Shown: positions 1-11,631 of the stretch, one piece after another
Layout: each line of letters starts with the position of its first letter
Position numbering within the stretch: the first letter of the stretch is position 1
Source: Diphasiastrum complanatum
Lineage: Eukaryota; Streptophyta; Lycopodiopsida; Lycopodiales; Lycopodiaceae
DNA: 64,000 nt
NCBI GenBank assembly: GCA_029204225.1
Contig: CM055099.1
Coordinates: forward strand, 56,889,512-56,953,511
Direction of reading: 5' to 3'
Notes under the pieces: model-generated
Told to the model about the DNA's origin: nothing
Seen by the model: only the letters and a program-made list of their open reading frames with translations
Database searches by the model: none
Position numbers and translations under genes: made by a program

Positions 1-89
1 TGCCACTCCCCAATAGGAGGATATTGTTGAGAGGTAGATGCGTAGGATGGTGGGGAATTTTGTTGTGTGTTTTGATACAATGTGGTGTA

Positions 90-1582
90 CTATTTGTGAT
101 GGACGGATTGAGCAGTTGAAGGTTGTGATGTTTGAGTGATGGTGATAGGGATTGGAGATGTGTCGACAATTGTGATAAAAAAAATGGAAAGTATTGTGGA
201 AGTGGTGGCAGTAGCAATAGTGGTGGGTGTAGGAGATGGTGTGGCGGTGGCAAGTGGTGTGTTTAGTAATGAAAGTGAGAATTCTTCAATGTTGAAGGAT
301 GCATCAAAGACATTTGAAAAATATATCAGAGATTGCATAGAGGTGGTTGTGATTGGTGCAGTGGGGAGTGGGAGTTTGTTTGTGGAGACAATAGGGGGGT
401 CTAATGGTGAGGGTGAGTGTGCTGGGTAGTGTGACAATGATAGTTGGTGTAATGGAAATTGATGAAATGGTGGTTCGTAACTCACTTACCATGAACAACA
501 CAGGTGGGACACTAGTTTAAGCCTCTATCTCCTTTGCCTCATAATGTGTCGTCGAAGGATTTGATGTTGCAGTCCATTCTTCTTCAATGCCTTCCATGAT
601 TTTCATTGTTGAGGTGTCTTTAGGCACTGGATGGGGTGATTGTGTTGTGTCTTCTATTTCATTGATATTTCCATGCCCTTGGATGGTGGATTTGTGCAAG
701 TGCTATTTGTTGCTGCTAGATGAGTCTTTACATTGTGTGTGGCCCTTTGAATGTCCTTTTGTGTGTTGGTTATGGGCATCCTCTTTTAACCTCTATGGCT
801 CTAACTCTGTTTCCTTGCCGGGTGTGAATGCTAGTGATGTGGTGCCGTTTGGGTGTTGGCCTGCTTGTTTCCTTTGCCTCTCTCCCTTTTGTCCTCTTGG
901 AGCGCTGAGCTCGTGTCAAGGTGGTATATCGCGCATCTAGATATTTCTCTTGCACTCGAGCGAGAATGTTAGGGAATTCACCCAAGTAATTTTTGCTTAC
1001 GAGCATATGCAGGAGATATTCACACTTTGTGAAAGGATTTCTTGCTTTGAGTGTTGCACATAATTTGATACTTAGCTTTTCTGCCCACATGAAGTGGCGA
1101 ATAAAGTGCTGCTTGGAATCCTGTCAAATCTTGACGATTGTACCTCAGTGAGTAATACAAGTAGGTCTTCCATTGTCCTAAATCCTGGATCCGAGATGAG
1201 TTTGACAACGTAACTGTCATTTTGTAGATGGAGGTGTCATCGTCTTCCGTATAGAACTATCAAGTAATTCCTATCAAAAGATTGCCCTCTACCATGCATA
1301 GGCTCTCCTTCATTCGGGAACCCCAAGTGGTTTAGGATATGTGGTGATATAGGAATTGGATCCTTGTCCGTGTTTAGGGATCCTAAATGTCTGGAGCTCG
1401 TCGTCATCAAATGTAGAATAAGCTGCACGCACCAGGCATTCATGTTGCACATCTGAGAAAAGTCGTGTGTCGAAGTTTAGCCGCTCCAGGAAAGGATGAG
1501 CCACTGCGAGCTTCTTGGAAAAATTAGTAAATGAGATCAAGTGAATTTCTGTAGTGCACCTACTAGGTTTCATGTCTAACAA
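90..1582 (-). pseudogene. Unrecognised degenerate coding stretch 3' of gypsy pol
   Basis: Minus-strand open segments follow one another with frame changes (about 1582-1310, 1452-1237, 1220-1020, 1090-770, 699-517, 485-90). They read like one decayed protein: an ordered part rich in aromatic and charged residues, then a Ser/Thr/Pro-rich tail whose DNA is a G/T-rich run on the plus strand (about 180-260). I do not recognise a domain. It lies on the same strand and just 3' of the gypsy pol remnant that ends at 2016. It could therefore be an extra 3' ORF of the kind some plant gypsy lineages carry, or part of another element or host gene cut by the window edge. No start, splice site or intact frame can be defended. 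Confidence 0.3.
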
Positions 1583-2015
1583 AATACCTTGCTTAGTTCT
1601 GGGACTCCACTTTGGATAGAATGCTGCCTAGTAGCTTGTGCAAGTAGTCTCTTTTTTTTCTTTTTTCTTAAGTAGTGATTAATTCCTTGCAATAGGCCAG
1701 TGCGTTGTGGATTGGATTGCCTCACTTGCAAGAATAAGTGATGCTAGCTTCAAACCGTAAAATGATTCTTATTTTGGAACATGGTTATCACTGGCTATGC
1801 ACTCTATGATCTGGAACCTATACAATAGTGATATAAGCGAGGTAGATTTTGAGACAAATCATACCTAAACTATCCTAAGAAGTATTAATTGTTAAACATG
1901 CAGACAATTCAATGGAAAAGGGTGTAAAAAATGAATCAAAAAAAATAAACAATATCACAAAACGATAGAAATTACAGACATGCATGCACACACACATGAC
2001 ACACAATCAATTAGT

Positions 2016-4098
2016 ACATGTCTAAGGAATAGTAGCGCTCATGATATCGTCGTAATCTACTCCCATTCACTATTGTGTCTAGAGGGATGCCTTCGAGGGT
2101 TTTAAGTTTAGCGTAGCCCGAGGCAAAGATTCAATCAATGATATAAGGACCTTGGCCAGTAAACTTAAGTTTGCCCTTATGTAATTTTGTTTGATAGAGA
2201 AGAACTCTATCTCCTTCTTTAAATTCCTTCAGCTTAATATGGCGGTCATGCCAATTTTGTTGACGTCTTTTGTGCACTTGTTGTGTGTGCACACTAATGA
2301 CTCTTGCTTATGGAGGTGGAATAGCCTATGGGCAAGGATCTGACTTTCATCTAGTTTCAAATTGTAGGCTACCCGTAAAGCTGGGACATAGAATTCTATA
2401 GGCATCACGGCCTCTTGTCCATACGTGAGTTGGAATGGTGTCATGCCAGTGGCCTTTTTGGGTGTTGTTAGATATGTCCATAGAGCGGCATGTAATTTGA
2501 ACTCCCAATCCGAACAACTGGCTTCCACTGTCTTCGTGAGAATTTCACATAGAACCTTACTCGTGGACTTAGCTTGCCTGTTACATCTTGGGTAATATGG
2601 GACACTTTTGCAGTGAACAACTAGGAAGGTAGATAGCAAGTGTTCAATTATCGCATTCAAAAAGTGCATACCCCTGTCATTGACAATTTTGAGTGGGCAA
2701 CCAAATCGTACAATGATCTGCTCATAAAGGAACCAAACAGTGGTTTTGGCATCAGCTTTCTTTACTGCTCGAGCCTCTGCCCACTTCATGCAATAATCTG
2801 TCGCCACGATAATATATCTTGCCTATGTGAATCGCACGGCAGGACTGATTGGTCCTACATAGTCAATAGCCCATTTAAAAAAATTTTGTTCAGATAAGAT
2901 GTGGGTTAAAGACATATAATCTAAAAATTCTGGTCTTTTGGCTCTTTGGCACACATCACAAGCCTTTACAAAGTTACGAGTGTCCTTTAACAATGAAGGC
3001 CACCATTACCCAGCCAGTAAGATCTTCCTAGCTATGTTTTATGAGGCAGAGTGTCCACCACCAACTCCTTCATGTAGCAAGGATATGATGGGGATAATCT
3101 CGCCCTCAGTCAAACATCGTCTAATCACATCATCTACACCCTTTCTATAAAGTTTCCCCACTATAAGTGTATAGGGCGCCACCTTGTAGATAAGTGCACG
3201 TTGGGCAGGTTTCAACAACGTCGGATCTAGCACCCCCGTCGCTAGAAACTCTATGATGTCTTTGGCCCACATGGGGGTACAATCAACTTGGAAGAGTATT
3301 GCATCGGATAGGTCATCATTGATGTCCTCCGTTGGTTTCTCATCACTCCATATTCTGGATAGATGATCAGCGACAAAATGTTGCGATCCCTTGCGCACAA
3401 CAATACAGAATTCAAATTCTCGTAGTAATAACAACCAATGTGTGATTCTACCTGTTGTGCAAGTTTTGTTCATGAGGTAAAGTAACGCTTGATGATCTAT
3501 GAAAAATACAAAGGGTTTTCCCAAAAGATAATGTCAAAACTTCTAGATGGCATAAATCATTGCTAATGCTTCCCTCTCTAGTTCATCTCCACAAACGTTA
3601 ATTGCCTACTAAGGAAACGAATTGGATAGTCTTTCTTGTACTCTCCTAGTTGAGTTAGCATTGCATCAATGGCAAACTTCGATGCATCAGTGTGGACATG
3701 AAACTCCTTCGTGTAATCTAGAGCTCGCAAGATAGGAGCAGTTGTCAAGGTGTGTTTGAGTTCTTGGAAGGCTTTTCTCTGTTCATCTGTCCACTTAGAA
3801 AATTTTACAGTCACTTTGTATATCCATCATGCCTTACTAGCAAAGTTGTGAATATGGCAACGGTAGTGATTAGTGTGACCCATAAAACAATAAGCGTCTC
3901 GAAAAGTTTTAGGTTCTGGCCTCTTGACGATGATTTTGATTTTCTCTGGGTCGGTGGCAATCCCATTGCGCAATACAATGTGACCGAGTATGACGTCGTG
4001 GGTGACCCATATCTGACATTTTTCAAGATTAAGAGAAATACCATACCTCTGGCATTGTATGAAAATATATTCGAGTATGGCTAGGGGCATGGATTCAT
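2016..4098 (-). pseudogene. Gypsy RT end, RNase H and integrase (G1)
   Basis: Read on the minus strand, this holds the RT C-terminal part with an LGH-type motif (about 4090-3830), the RNase H entry HTDASKF (about 3690), the rest of RNase H (3524-3300), a spacer and zinc-binding region, and the integrase core (about 2900-2229) with the NDRG second-aspartate motif. The integrase tail continues to a stop at 2016 with an in-frame stop on the way. The expected catalytic Glu in the block after YYP is Lys (the residues read QAKS), so the DDE triad is broken. Frame changes occur near 3811-3827, 3578 and 3524. Known role of the family: synthesis and integration of gypsy cDNA. Confidence 0.8.
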
Positions 4099-4100
4099 TA

Positions 4101-4467
4101 GAGGAAGTTTAAACACAAAAAGGGCCTTTTGTTAAGGTTCCCTTTTCATTTTTTATTCACTGGTTTTTTACATGTGGCCCAATAGTTTCTTGACATAGTG
4201 GCTTTAACGTAACGTTACTTTTTTGAGTCTCATTTTGAGTCTACACTAAAAAATGGCATAACTTTTGATTTCTATGTTAGAATGCAACAAATATTAGTGC
4301 GTTGGAAAGCGCTCGTCAAGCGCTTTCTAATGATATGTTACATGTCATACTTATGAGCTACTAAAAATTTATAGCGAGTCAAAGATATTGGTTGAAAATA
4401 GTGACAAAATGCAAAAGAGATCTTGGCACGAAATCATATGCGGCCCTTTTTGAGCTCAAACTTCCTC
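4101..4467. mobile_element. MITE-1, 367 bp, TA target duplication
   Basis: Terminal inverted repeats of about 27 bp: the left end begins GAGGAAGTTT and reaches AAAAAGGGCC, and the right end is its reverse complement (GGCCCTTTTT ... AAACTTCCTC). TA dinucleotides flank it at 4099-4100 and 4468-4469. It interrupts gypsy RT coding sequence. A second copy of exactly the same length lies at 27546-27912, and a longer relative at 48910-49598. The interior has a short stem built on GGAAAGCGCT ... AGCGCTTTC. There is no coding capacity. Size and TA duplication fit a Tc1/mariner-type MITE, although the termini are not the classical Stowaway CTCCCTCC. Confidence 0.75.
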
Positions 4468-4469
4468 TA

Positions 4470-4948
4470 ATACTTCCGAGTGTACCCCAAGGCCATCAAG
4501 ATAGATCTCAAGGTTGTCACCGGTGAGATCATAAAATGTTGTTTGCATGACGCGTTGGAAGGTGCATGGCGCATTACACAATCCAAATGGCATAACTCGC
4601 CAGTAGAAGATACCCCACTCCATAGCAAAAGCCATTTTTGGTTGGTCTCCTTCAGAGATAACAACTAAGTTGAATCCACTTAAGCCATCCAGGAAGGAAT
4701 AAATTTCATCCCTAGCTAGGTTTTCCAGTATGGATTCACCATACGGGATTGGAAAATGATCTCTTTCTGTGGAAGCATCTAATTTGAGATAGTCAACACA
4801 GATACGACGCTTCTCGTTCTTCTTTGGGACCACAATGATAGGTGATACCCAATCTGTATGTTCCACATTGTAGATGAAACTTGCCTCCAAGAGCTTTTGG
4901 AGTTCTTCTTTGATGCGTGCTCTGTAGATCAGATTACAATGATAAGGT
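4470..4948 (-). pseudogene. Gypsy reverse transcriptase core (G1)
   Basis: Minus-strand frame with the RT blocks WVSPIIVVPKK, RRICVDY and FSFLDG-type spacing (here YSFLDGLSGF), followed by MPFGLCNAP and the catalytic box, which reads YLDG instead of YLDD. Loss of the second Asp should abolish polymerisation. The part of this open frame upstream of 4953 is Copia-1 LTR and does not belong to the gene. The frame is cut by Copia-1 on one side and MITE-1 on the other. Removing the 369 bp of MITE plus duplication keeps length modulo 3, yet the downstream piece is still one base off, so a separate indel is present. Confidence 0.8.
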
Positions 4949-4953
4949 CTACT

Positions 4954-5603
4954 TGTGAAAGATTCAACTAGTTTCATCACATTTTGCAATATTTCCATAT
5001 TTGGCATATTGAGGCCAAAACTTGTTTTAGACTTAGAGGTTGACTTTTCAAAGTTCATTAGTCTAAATCTCATTTGAATAAACACTTTTTTAAAGTGTGG
5101 GAAAGATAGAATGCGAGTTTGAGTAGATTCAATTTGAATAAGTTGGGTACATTGAATCTAGACCCAAAATTGGTAGGGTTAGCATTTTGGTGGGAAAGCC
5201 AAGTGGCCAAATAGGGTTTGGACCTGCTATAAAAGGATGTAACTCGTGGAGAGAGTCATCTTCTCTCTTCTCTATCTCATTTCATGCTTATACATGGTTC
5301 TCTTGGGTTCTACTATCCATTGGTGCACTATCTTGGTGATTGCTTGCAATTCTATGTGTAGAATGATCTATATTTGTTATTTTTGGATCCACACATGTGA
5401 AATATAGTAGCTTGCTGGTTTTGTACGGAAAGCAACAGTACATAATCATTTCATTCAAGTTTGATCAAGTTCTATTACTGTTTGCATCTCAAATTGTGTG
5501 TAGATGCTGATTTTTCTACATTGGTGAAATTGGTAGTGTATTTCTCTTTCTAACCAAAGATCATTCAAGTAGATTGGATCTTAAGGATCTGAAATCTTTC
5601 ACA
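4954..5603 (+). repeat. Copia-1 5' LTR
   Basis: 650 bp, TG...CA ends inside an 11-bp inverted repeat. The likely core promoter is the TATAAAA at 5228-5234, followed by a CT-rich stretch (about 5250-5282). A decayed G-box palindrome, CACACATGTG, lies at 5390-5399. Confidence 0.93.
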
Positions 5604-5615
5604 TGGTATCAGAGC
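5604..5615 (+). other. Copia-1 primer-binding site
   Basis: TGGTATCAGAGC directly abuts the LTR end. It is complementary to the 3' end of initiator tRNA-Met, the usual plant copia primer. Confidence 0.9.
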
Positions 5616-6202
5616 TTATGTTTCAGGTTATGAAGGAGGAAATCAGATCTATCAATGATTTGGTGAAGATATCAAGTCTAGGGCATGCTAGAGAGGATTC
5701 TACACCAAAATCGGATTTTTTGCTTTTGTAGATTGGATCTTTTGTAGATCAAAACACTAAATAGGTCAATATACTTGTTCAATTTCGTTTTTTGAATTCA
5801 CATGCTGGATTTGGCCGATTTTTTATCATTGGTTCAGCCTAAGTGGTGGCTTATAGATTGCATATCAAATTTTCAGCATTTGCATGTAGATTTGGAATAG
5901 TCAATTTTTTGTGATTTTGTCAAAACCCTAATTTTGATTGGATCTCTAGATAGTGAGGTTTCTGGACTTTATTTGAGTGTGTTTTAATCTTGGGAAGTGG
6001 AAAAAGTCATTAGATTGAGGATAGATCATAGGTTGATCAAGATTCCATGATTCTATGTGTTGATTTGCTTGGATAAGTGCTAGAAGAGAATTTGTGAGAT
6101 AGTTTCAAATCTTGGTGATTTCTTTTGAAAGCATTTGTTGTTGTTCAAAGGAGTGCTTTGTGCATTGAAACAGGTTGAAAGAGAAGATCAGGTCATTGCT
6201 AC

Positions 6203-9200
6203 ATGGCAACCTCAATTGGAGTCATGCTGGAAGCCAATGATAGGCTTACCTCAAGTAGCTATTCATTATGGAAAGTGAGGATGGAGTCACTTCTTGAGAT
6301 GAATGATGTTTTGGATATTGTTGTAGGTTTGGAGGAGAGACCAGCAACACAACAAGATCAATTGAGGTATGACAAGAGGGCCAAGAAGGCTCTACACATG
6401 ATAAAGATGAATGTTACCAATGAACTTCTCAAGGAAGTTGGTAAGTGCACATCATCTTTGGAAGCTTGGAATTCATTGAAGAAGCTTTATGAATCCAAGT
6501 CTACTTCTAGAGTGTTGACTCTAAGAAGGCAAATCTTTTCTTGTTTGCAAAAGAATGAAGAAAGTCCAAGTACTTTTGTTTTGAGATTGAAAGCATTGAA
6601 TGATGAGTTAGCTTGCATAGATGAAAGCATTAAGGAAGGAGAGCTTATTCAAGTGATTCTTAATGGCTTGTTATATGCTCATGCTAGCATTGTTCAAAGT
6701 ATTGCTATTCAAAATACTTTGCCAAGTTTGATGGATCTTCAAGAGATCTTGATCAATGAGGAATATAGGCTTCAAGCAAGAGGTAGATCTACATCGACAC
6801 TTCAAGAGGATGCTATGTTCACAAAGGGCAAATTCAAGGGCAAAACCAAAAGCAAGTGGTCTAAAGGGCAAGATCAAGTGGATGCTTCTTCAAGTGGCAA
6901 AAAGAAGGATAGATCAAAACTCAAGTGCTTCTATTGTGGCATCAAAGGACACTTTGCAAGTGAGTGCTACAAGAAGAAGAGAGATCAAGGAGACAAGCAA
7001 GGTAATCTTACTCTTGATGAGGATGGTTTGGATGTGCAAGATGCAAATGATGATGCTTTTGTGATGTCTTCATGTATGCTTGCTAATGATGGAGATCTAG
7101 ATCCTTGGTGGATTGATAGTGGAGCAAGTTCACACATGACCTTTCACAAAGAATACTTCACTTCTTTGTTGGCATATGGAGATGACAAGAGGGTGATCTA
7201 CATGGCCAATGATGGTGAGTGTGCAATCAAAGGGATTGGCACAATTCCTATTTCTCTCTCTACAAATAGGAATGTTCATTTGGTGGATGTCTTGTTTATT
7301 CCATCTATTACCAAGAATTTGTTTAGTGTGAGTCAAATGCTAAGTAAGGGCCTCAAGGTGGAGTTTGATGGAGATGCTTGTTTGATCAAAAGGAAGGATG
7401 TCTTGATTGGAAAAGGTAAAAGGCAAGGGAAGTTGTTCAACCTTGATGCTTGTGTTATTGCTAACCAAGTTGGATGTGTTGCAAGGGAGCAAATTTCTAT
7501 TCAAGAGGTTTGGCACAAAAGGATGGGACACCTCAACTTCAAGTCATTGGAGGTAATGGCAAGGAAGAAGGTTGTGATTGGTCTTCCAAGTTCCTTAAGT
7601 AATGACAAGCATGTTTGTGAGTCTTGTGCTTTGTCTAAGTCACATAGACTACCTTATACTAGATCTATTTCTAGATCTACAAAGCCTTTTCAACTTGTAC
7701 ATTCGGATATTCATGGATTTATTACAATTAGCAATAGTGGAGCTAAGATGTATGTAGCATTCATTGATGATTTTAGTAGATTTTGTTGGATCTATCTACT
7801 AAAGAGCAAGGATGAAGTGTATGATGTCTTTGTCAAGTTCAAGAATGCAAGGGAGAACCAATTCTCCACAAAGATCAAGTGCTTGAGAGGTGACAATGGT
7901 GGTGAGTACATATCTAACAAGTTCAATGCCTTTTGTGATGAGCATGGGACTAAGAGGGAGTATACAACATCAAGGACCCCACAACAAAATGGAGTGGCTG
8001 AAAGGAAGAATAGAACTTTATGCGAAAGTGCTAAAGCTATGAGGTTAAGTGCTAATCTTGACAAACCATTTTGGGATCAAGCATTGTTGTGTGCCAATTT
8101 CTTGTGCAATAGGTGGCCGAGTGCTATTTTGGATGGAAGGACACCTTTTGAGATGCTATTCAAGAGGAGGCCAAGTGTCAACTTTCTAAGAACCTCTGGA
8201 TGCACATGTTATGTCAACATTACTCTTGATGATAGGACCAAGGAGGATCCATCTTCAAGAAGAGGTATTTTTGTTGGATATAGTGAGGTGAGTAAAGCCT
8301 ACAAGGTTTACATTCCTTCTACTAACAAAGTGATTGCTGGTAGAGATGTCATTTTTGATGAGGGAAACATTCCAAAGGTGTCTTCAAGCATGATTGATGG
8401 TAAAGTAGATGGATCTAACATTATTGATGCTGATGAGAAGGATTCTACTTTGGATGGTGGTGATGATGGACCTTCATCAAGTCAAAGGCCAAGGAGAACA
8501 TCAAGAGAAAGACAAGTACCTTAAAGGCTCACATATGATCAAAAAGATAAGCAAGTAGTTTCTGGAAATTATGTTGCTTTCCTAACCTCTTTGGATGAGC
8601 CTACAAGTGTAGATCAAGCAAGAAATTAAGAGGAGTGGATCCAGGCAATGGATCTTGAGTATCAAGCTCTTATGAAGAATGGAACATGGAGATTGGTGGA
8701 GTTGCCTAAGGACAAGAAAGCTATTGGATGCAAATGGATCTTCAAGGTGAAGACAAACCAAGATGGATCTATCAACAAGTACAAGGCAAGGTTAGTGGCA
8801 AAAGGATATGCTCAACAATAAGGAATTGACTATGATGAGACCTTTGCACCCGTGGCAAAGATGGTAAACATTCGAGTCATCATTTCACTTGCTACACTTT
8901 ATGGATGGGATCTATGGCAAATGGACATTTCAAATGCATTCTTGAATGGTGATCTTGAGGAGGAAGTATACATGGAGCAACCCGAGAGCTACATCTCATC
9001 AACAAAGCCAAATCATGTGTGTCTTCTACAAAAGAGTTTGTATGGCCTTAAGCAAGCACCAAGGAGTTGGTATGCTAAGCTTAACACTTTTTTACTCTCT
9101 CAAGGCTTTGTTATGAGTGAGTATGATCATTCACTTTATTATAGGTTTGCTGGAAATGATGTTACCATCTTGTTAATCTATGTGGATGATATCATCTTGA

Positions 9201-10155
9201 GTGGTGGAGACAATCAAGATGTGGAGGATATCAAGAATGCTCTTAAGAAGGAGTTTGAGGTGCATGATCTTGGTAATTTGCATTACATTTTAGGAATAGA
9301 AGTCATTAGATCTTCTCAATCTACTTTCATTTGTCAAGAGAAGTATGCTAATTCTATTCTAGAAAGATTTCATATGGTAGATGCAAAAGCTATTGATACA
9401 CCTATGGAGTCTCATGTAAAGCTTACTATAAGAGGTAATGAAAGATCCTTCAAGGACATTACTCTCTATAGAAAGCTAGTTGGTTCACTCATCTATCTAA
9501 CCATTACTAGACCTGATCTAAGCTATTGTTTTGGAAGATTGAGTCAATTCATGCAAGATTCTAGTGAGGAGCATTGGAAGCTAGGAAAGCGAGTTTTGAG
9601 GTACATCATTGGAACTCGAGATTTTGGCATATTGTATGAGGGATCATCACCTAATCTTTTTGGATTTTCAGATTCGGACTATGCTGAGATATAATGGATA
9701 GGAAATATATTAGTTCTTATTGTATTTTCATAGGTGATGGAGCTATATCATGGATGTCAAAGAAACAAGCCACTATCTCATTGTCATCTAGTGAGGCCGA
9801 GTACAAAGCTCTTACACATTGCACAAAGGAGATGGTATGGATCAAGAGGATGATCAAGGATCTTCACTTGCTGGATTTTTTAGAGAGCCCAATCATCTTT
9901 TGTGACAATCAATCAGCCCAAAGAATGGCATCCAATCCTATCTTTCATGCTAGGAGCAAGCATATTGAGATACAATATCATTTTGTGAGGGAGCGAGTCA
10001 TTGCAAAGGAGGTGGAGCTTCAACATGTGTCTTTAAGGGAATGTGTAGCTGATATCTTCACCAAAGCATTGGGAAAAGACTTGTTCATGAAGCATAGGAC
10101 TTCACTTGGAGTATTATCAAATTCTATGCTAAAACTAGTTGAAGAGGGAGTGTGA
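6203..10155 (+). pseudogene. Copia-1 gag-pol, three stops and a frame shift
   Basis: The start ATG at 6203 opens a 773-codon frame: copia gag (residues about 1-200), CCHC zinc knuckle (C242, C245, H250, C255), protease WIDSGASSHM (D305), integrase zinc region and core with SDNGGEY-like (here GDNGGEY) and the PQQNGVAER glutamate block. A TAA at 8522-8524 ends it, and in-frame TAAs follow at 8627-8629 and 8819-8821. RT resumes (QMDISNAF, YVDD intact) to 9694, where a one-base deletion near 9686 shifts RNase H into another frame that ends at 10155. The related Copia-7 has sense codons at the three stop positions, so the stops are private to this copy. The final codons lie in the polypurine tract and the TGA stop lies in the LTR. 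Confidence 0.93.
10141..10150 (+). other. Copia-1 polypurine tract
   Basis: GAAGAGGGAG directly before the 3' LTR, the expected plus-strand primer. It also encodes the last residues of the polyprotein. Confidence 0.85.
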
Positions 10156-10800
10156 AAGATTCAACTAGTTTCATCACATTTTGCAATATTTCCATATTTG
10201 ACATATTGAGGCCAAAACTTGTTTTAGACTTAGAGGTTGACTTTTCAAAGTTCATTAGTCTAAATTTCATTTGAATAAACACTTTTTGAAAGTGTGGGAA
10301 AGATAGAATGTGAGTTTGAGTAGATTCAATTTGAATAAGTTGGGTACATTGAATCTAGACCCAAAATAGGTAGGGTTAGCATTTTGGTGGGAAAGCCAAG
10401 TGGCCAAATAGGGTTTGGACCTGCTATAAAAGGATGTAACTCGTGGAGAGAGTCATCTTCTCTCTTCTCTATCTCATTTCATGCTTATACATGGTTCTCT
10501 TGGGTTCTACTATCCATTGGTGCACTATCTTGGTGATTGCTTGCAATTCTATGTGTAGAATGATCTATATTTGCTATTTTTGGATCCACATGTGTGAAAT
10601 ACAGTAGCTTGCTGGTTTTGTATGGACAGCAATAGTACATAGTCATTTCATTCAAGTTTGATCAAGTTCTATTACTGTTTGCATCTCAAATTGTGTGTAG
10701 ATGCTGATTTTTCTACATTGGTGAAATTGGTAGTGTATTTCTCTTTCTAACCAAAGATCATTCAAGTAGATTAGATCTTAAGGATCTGAAATCTTTCACA
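10151..10800 (+). repeat. Copia-1 3' LTR
   Basis: 650 bp, matching the 5' LTR except for about 14 substitutions. TATAAAA at 10425-10431. The G-box position reads CACATGTGTG at 10587-10596, decayed differently from the 5' copy. Confidence 0.93.
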
Positions 10801-10805
10801 CTACT

Positions 10806-11626
10806 GGCATGGGGTTTAGCATCCATATTTAATGGGATTCTATGCACGACAACCGAAGGATCTACCCCCTTCATGTCCTTGTAGTTCCATGCAAAGTTAT
10901 GATGATATTTTCTAAGGAGCTTCTCTAAGGCCAGACGTTGTTCGGTGTTGAGGTGTGCTCCAATATGGACAAACTTGTCCTCTGTCTCATCAGGCTCTTG
11001 AAGATTTAACTTCATGGTTTGACCGGGGCCATCATATGGCTCATTCCCCTTTGGCTCCCATTGAGCTTGAGGCAGGTGGATAGTTACATATTCAATGGTG
11101 AAGTCCTTGAAATGGTTGGGCACATCAATTTTGTCAGGGGCATAGGGCTTCTTAGTCCTGGCGTTAGGGGATCTTTAGGGGTCCTAGTTGTGTGGCTTGT
11201 GGACCTAGAAGATTGTGCTTCGCCCGGGGTTTTGCCCGAAGTTTCTCAAGCTATCGTGAGATCGCGAGGAGGCTACATCTCTATAATCTTTTTTATTTTT
11301 TTGTGGATAGCTTCCTTCCTAGTTGGTTTCACATGCACCTTGTGAATGGTATTTCTGTGTGGCTTGGATGCTTGAGGGACTTTGGTTAAGATTTCATCAT
11401 TAATCGCGTAGATAGATTCATTATCATGTATCTCCCATTCGTATACCGGTCGTTTGACACGATATATTTTACTTTGGTCCAGTTTGACTACAACAATGCT
11501 AGCCTTAGGCTCTATCTCTCGGACCTTCTCAAAGAGTAGTCATGGGGGAATGGCGTCCATGAACCGCAGAATAGCTACATCTATAATATCGGCCATGTCA
11601 GAGTCAGTATCAAATTCTTGAGAGTG
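10806..11626 (-). pseudogene. Gypsy pol segment upstream of RT (G1)
   Basis: The minus-strand frame at 11123-10806 carries the stretch that leads into gypsy RT (FAWNYKDMKGVDP, then HRIPL). It joins the RT core at 4948 in frame when Copia-1 is ignored. From 11124 to 11626 the same strand carries more polyprotein with stops (for example near 11540), including a run of acidic residues. In frame it meets the 18068-18452 segment when Copia-2 is ignored. Protease was not identified with confidence in this piece. Confidence 0.65.
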
Positions 11627-11631
11627 TAAAA

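Larger units (their letters stand above)
4954..10800 (+). mobile_element. Copia-1, complete but inactivated Ty1/copia element
   Basis: The element is 5847 bp with two 650-bp LTRs (4954-5603 and 10151-10800). Each begins TGTGAAAGATT and ends AATCTTTCACA, an 11-bp terminal inverted repeat. Target duplication CTACT lies at 4949-4953 and 10801-10805. The primer site follows the left LTR and the polypurine tract precedes the right one. The LTRs differ at about 14 positions by eye (about 2%), many of them transitions. The gag-pol frame is broken by three stops and one frame shift. It sits inside gypsy RT coding sequence of G1, whose frame resumes across it. The 5' leader 5616-6202 has no supported gene. 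Confidence 0.95.

Noticed and set aside
4098-4469. PIF/Harbinger assignment of the MITEs from TTA/TAA flanks
   Set aside because: TTA and TAA are not a direct duplication. TA is, and at MITE-2 removal with one TA restores the host frame exactly.
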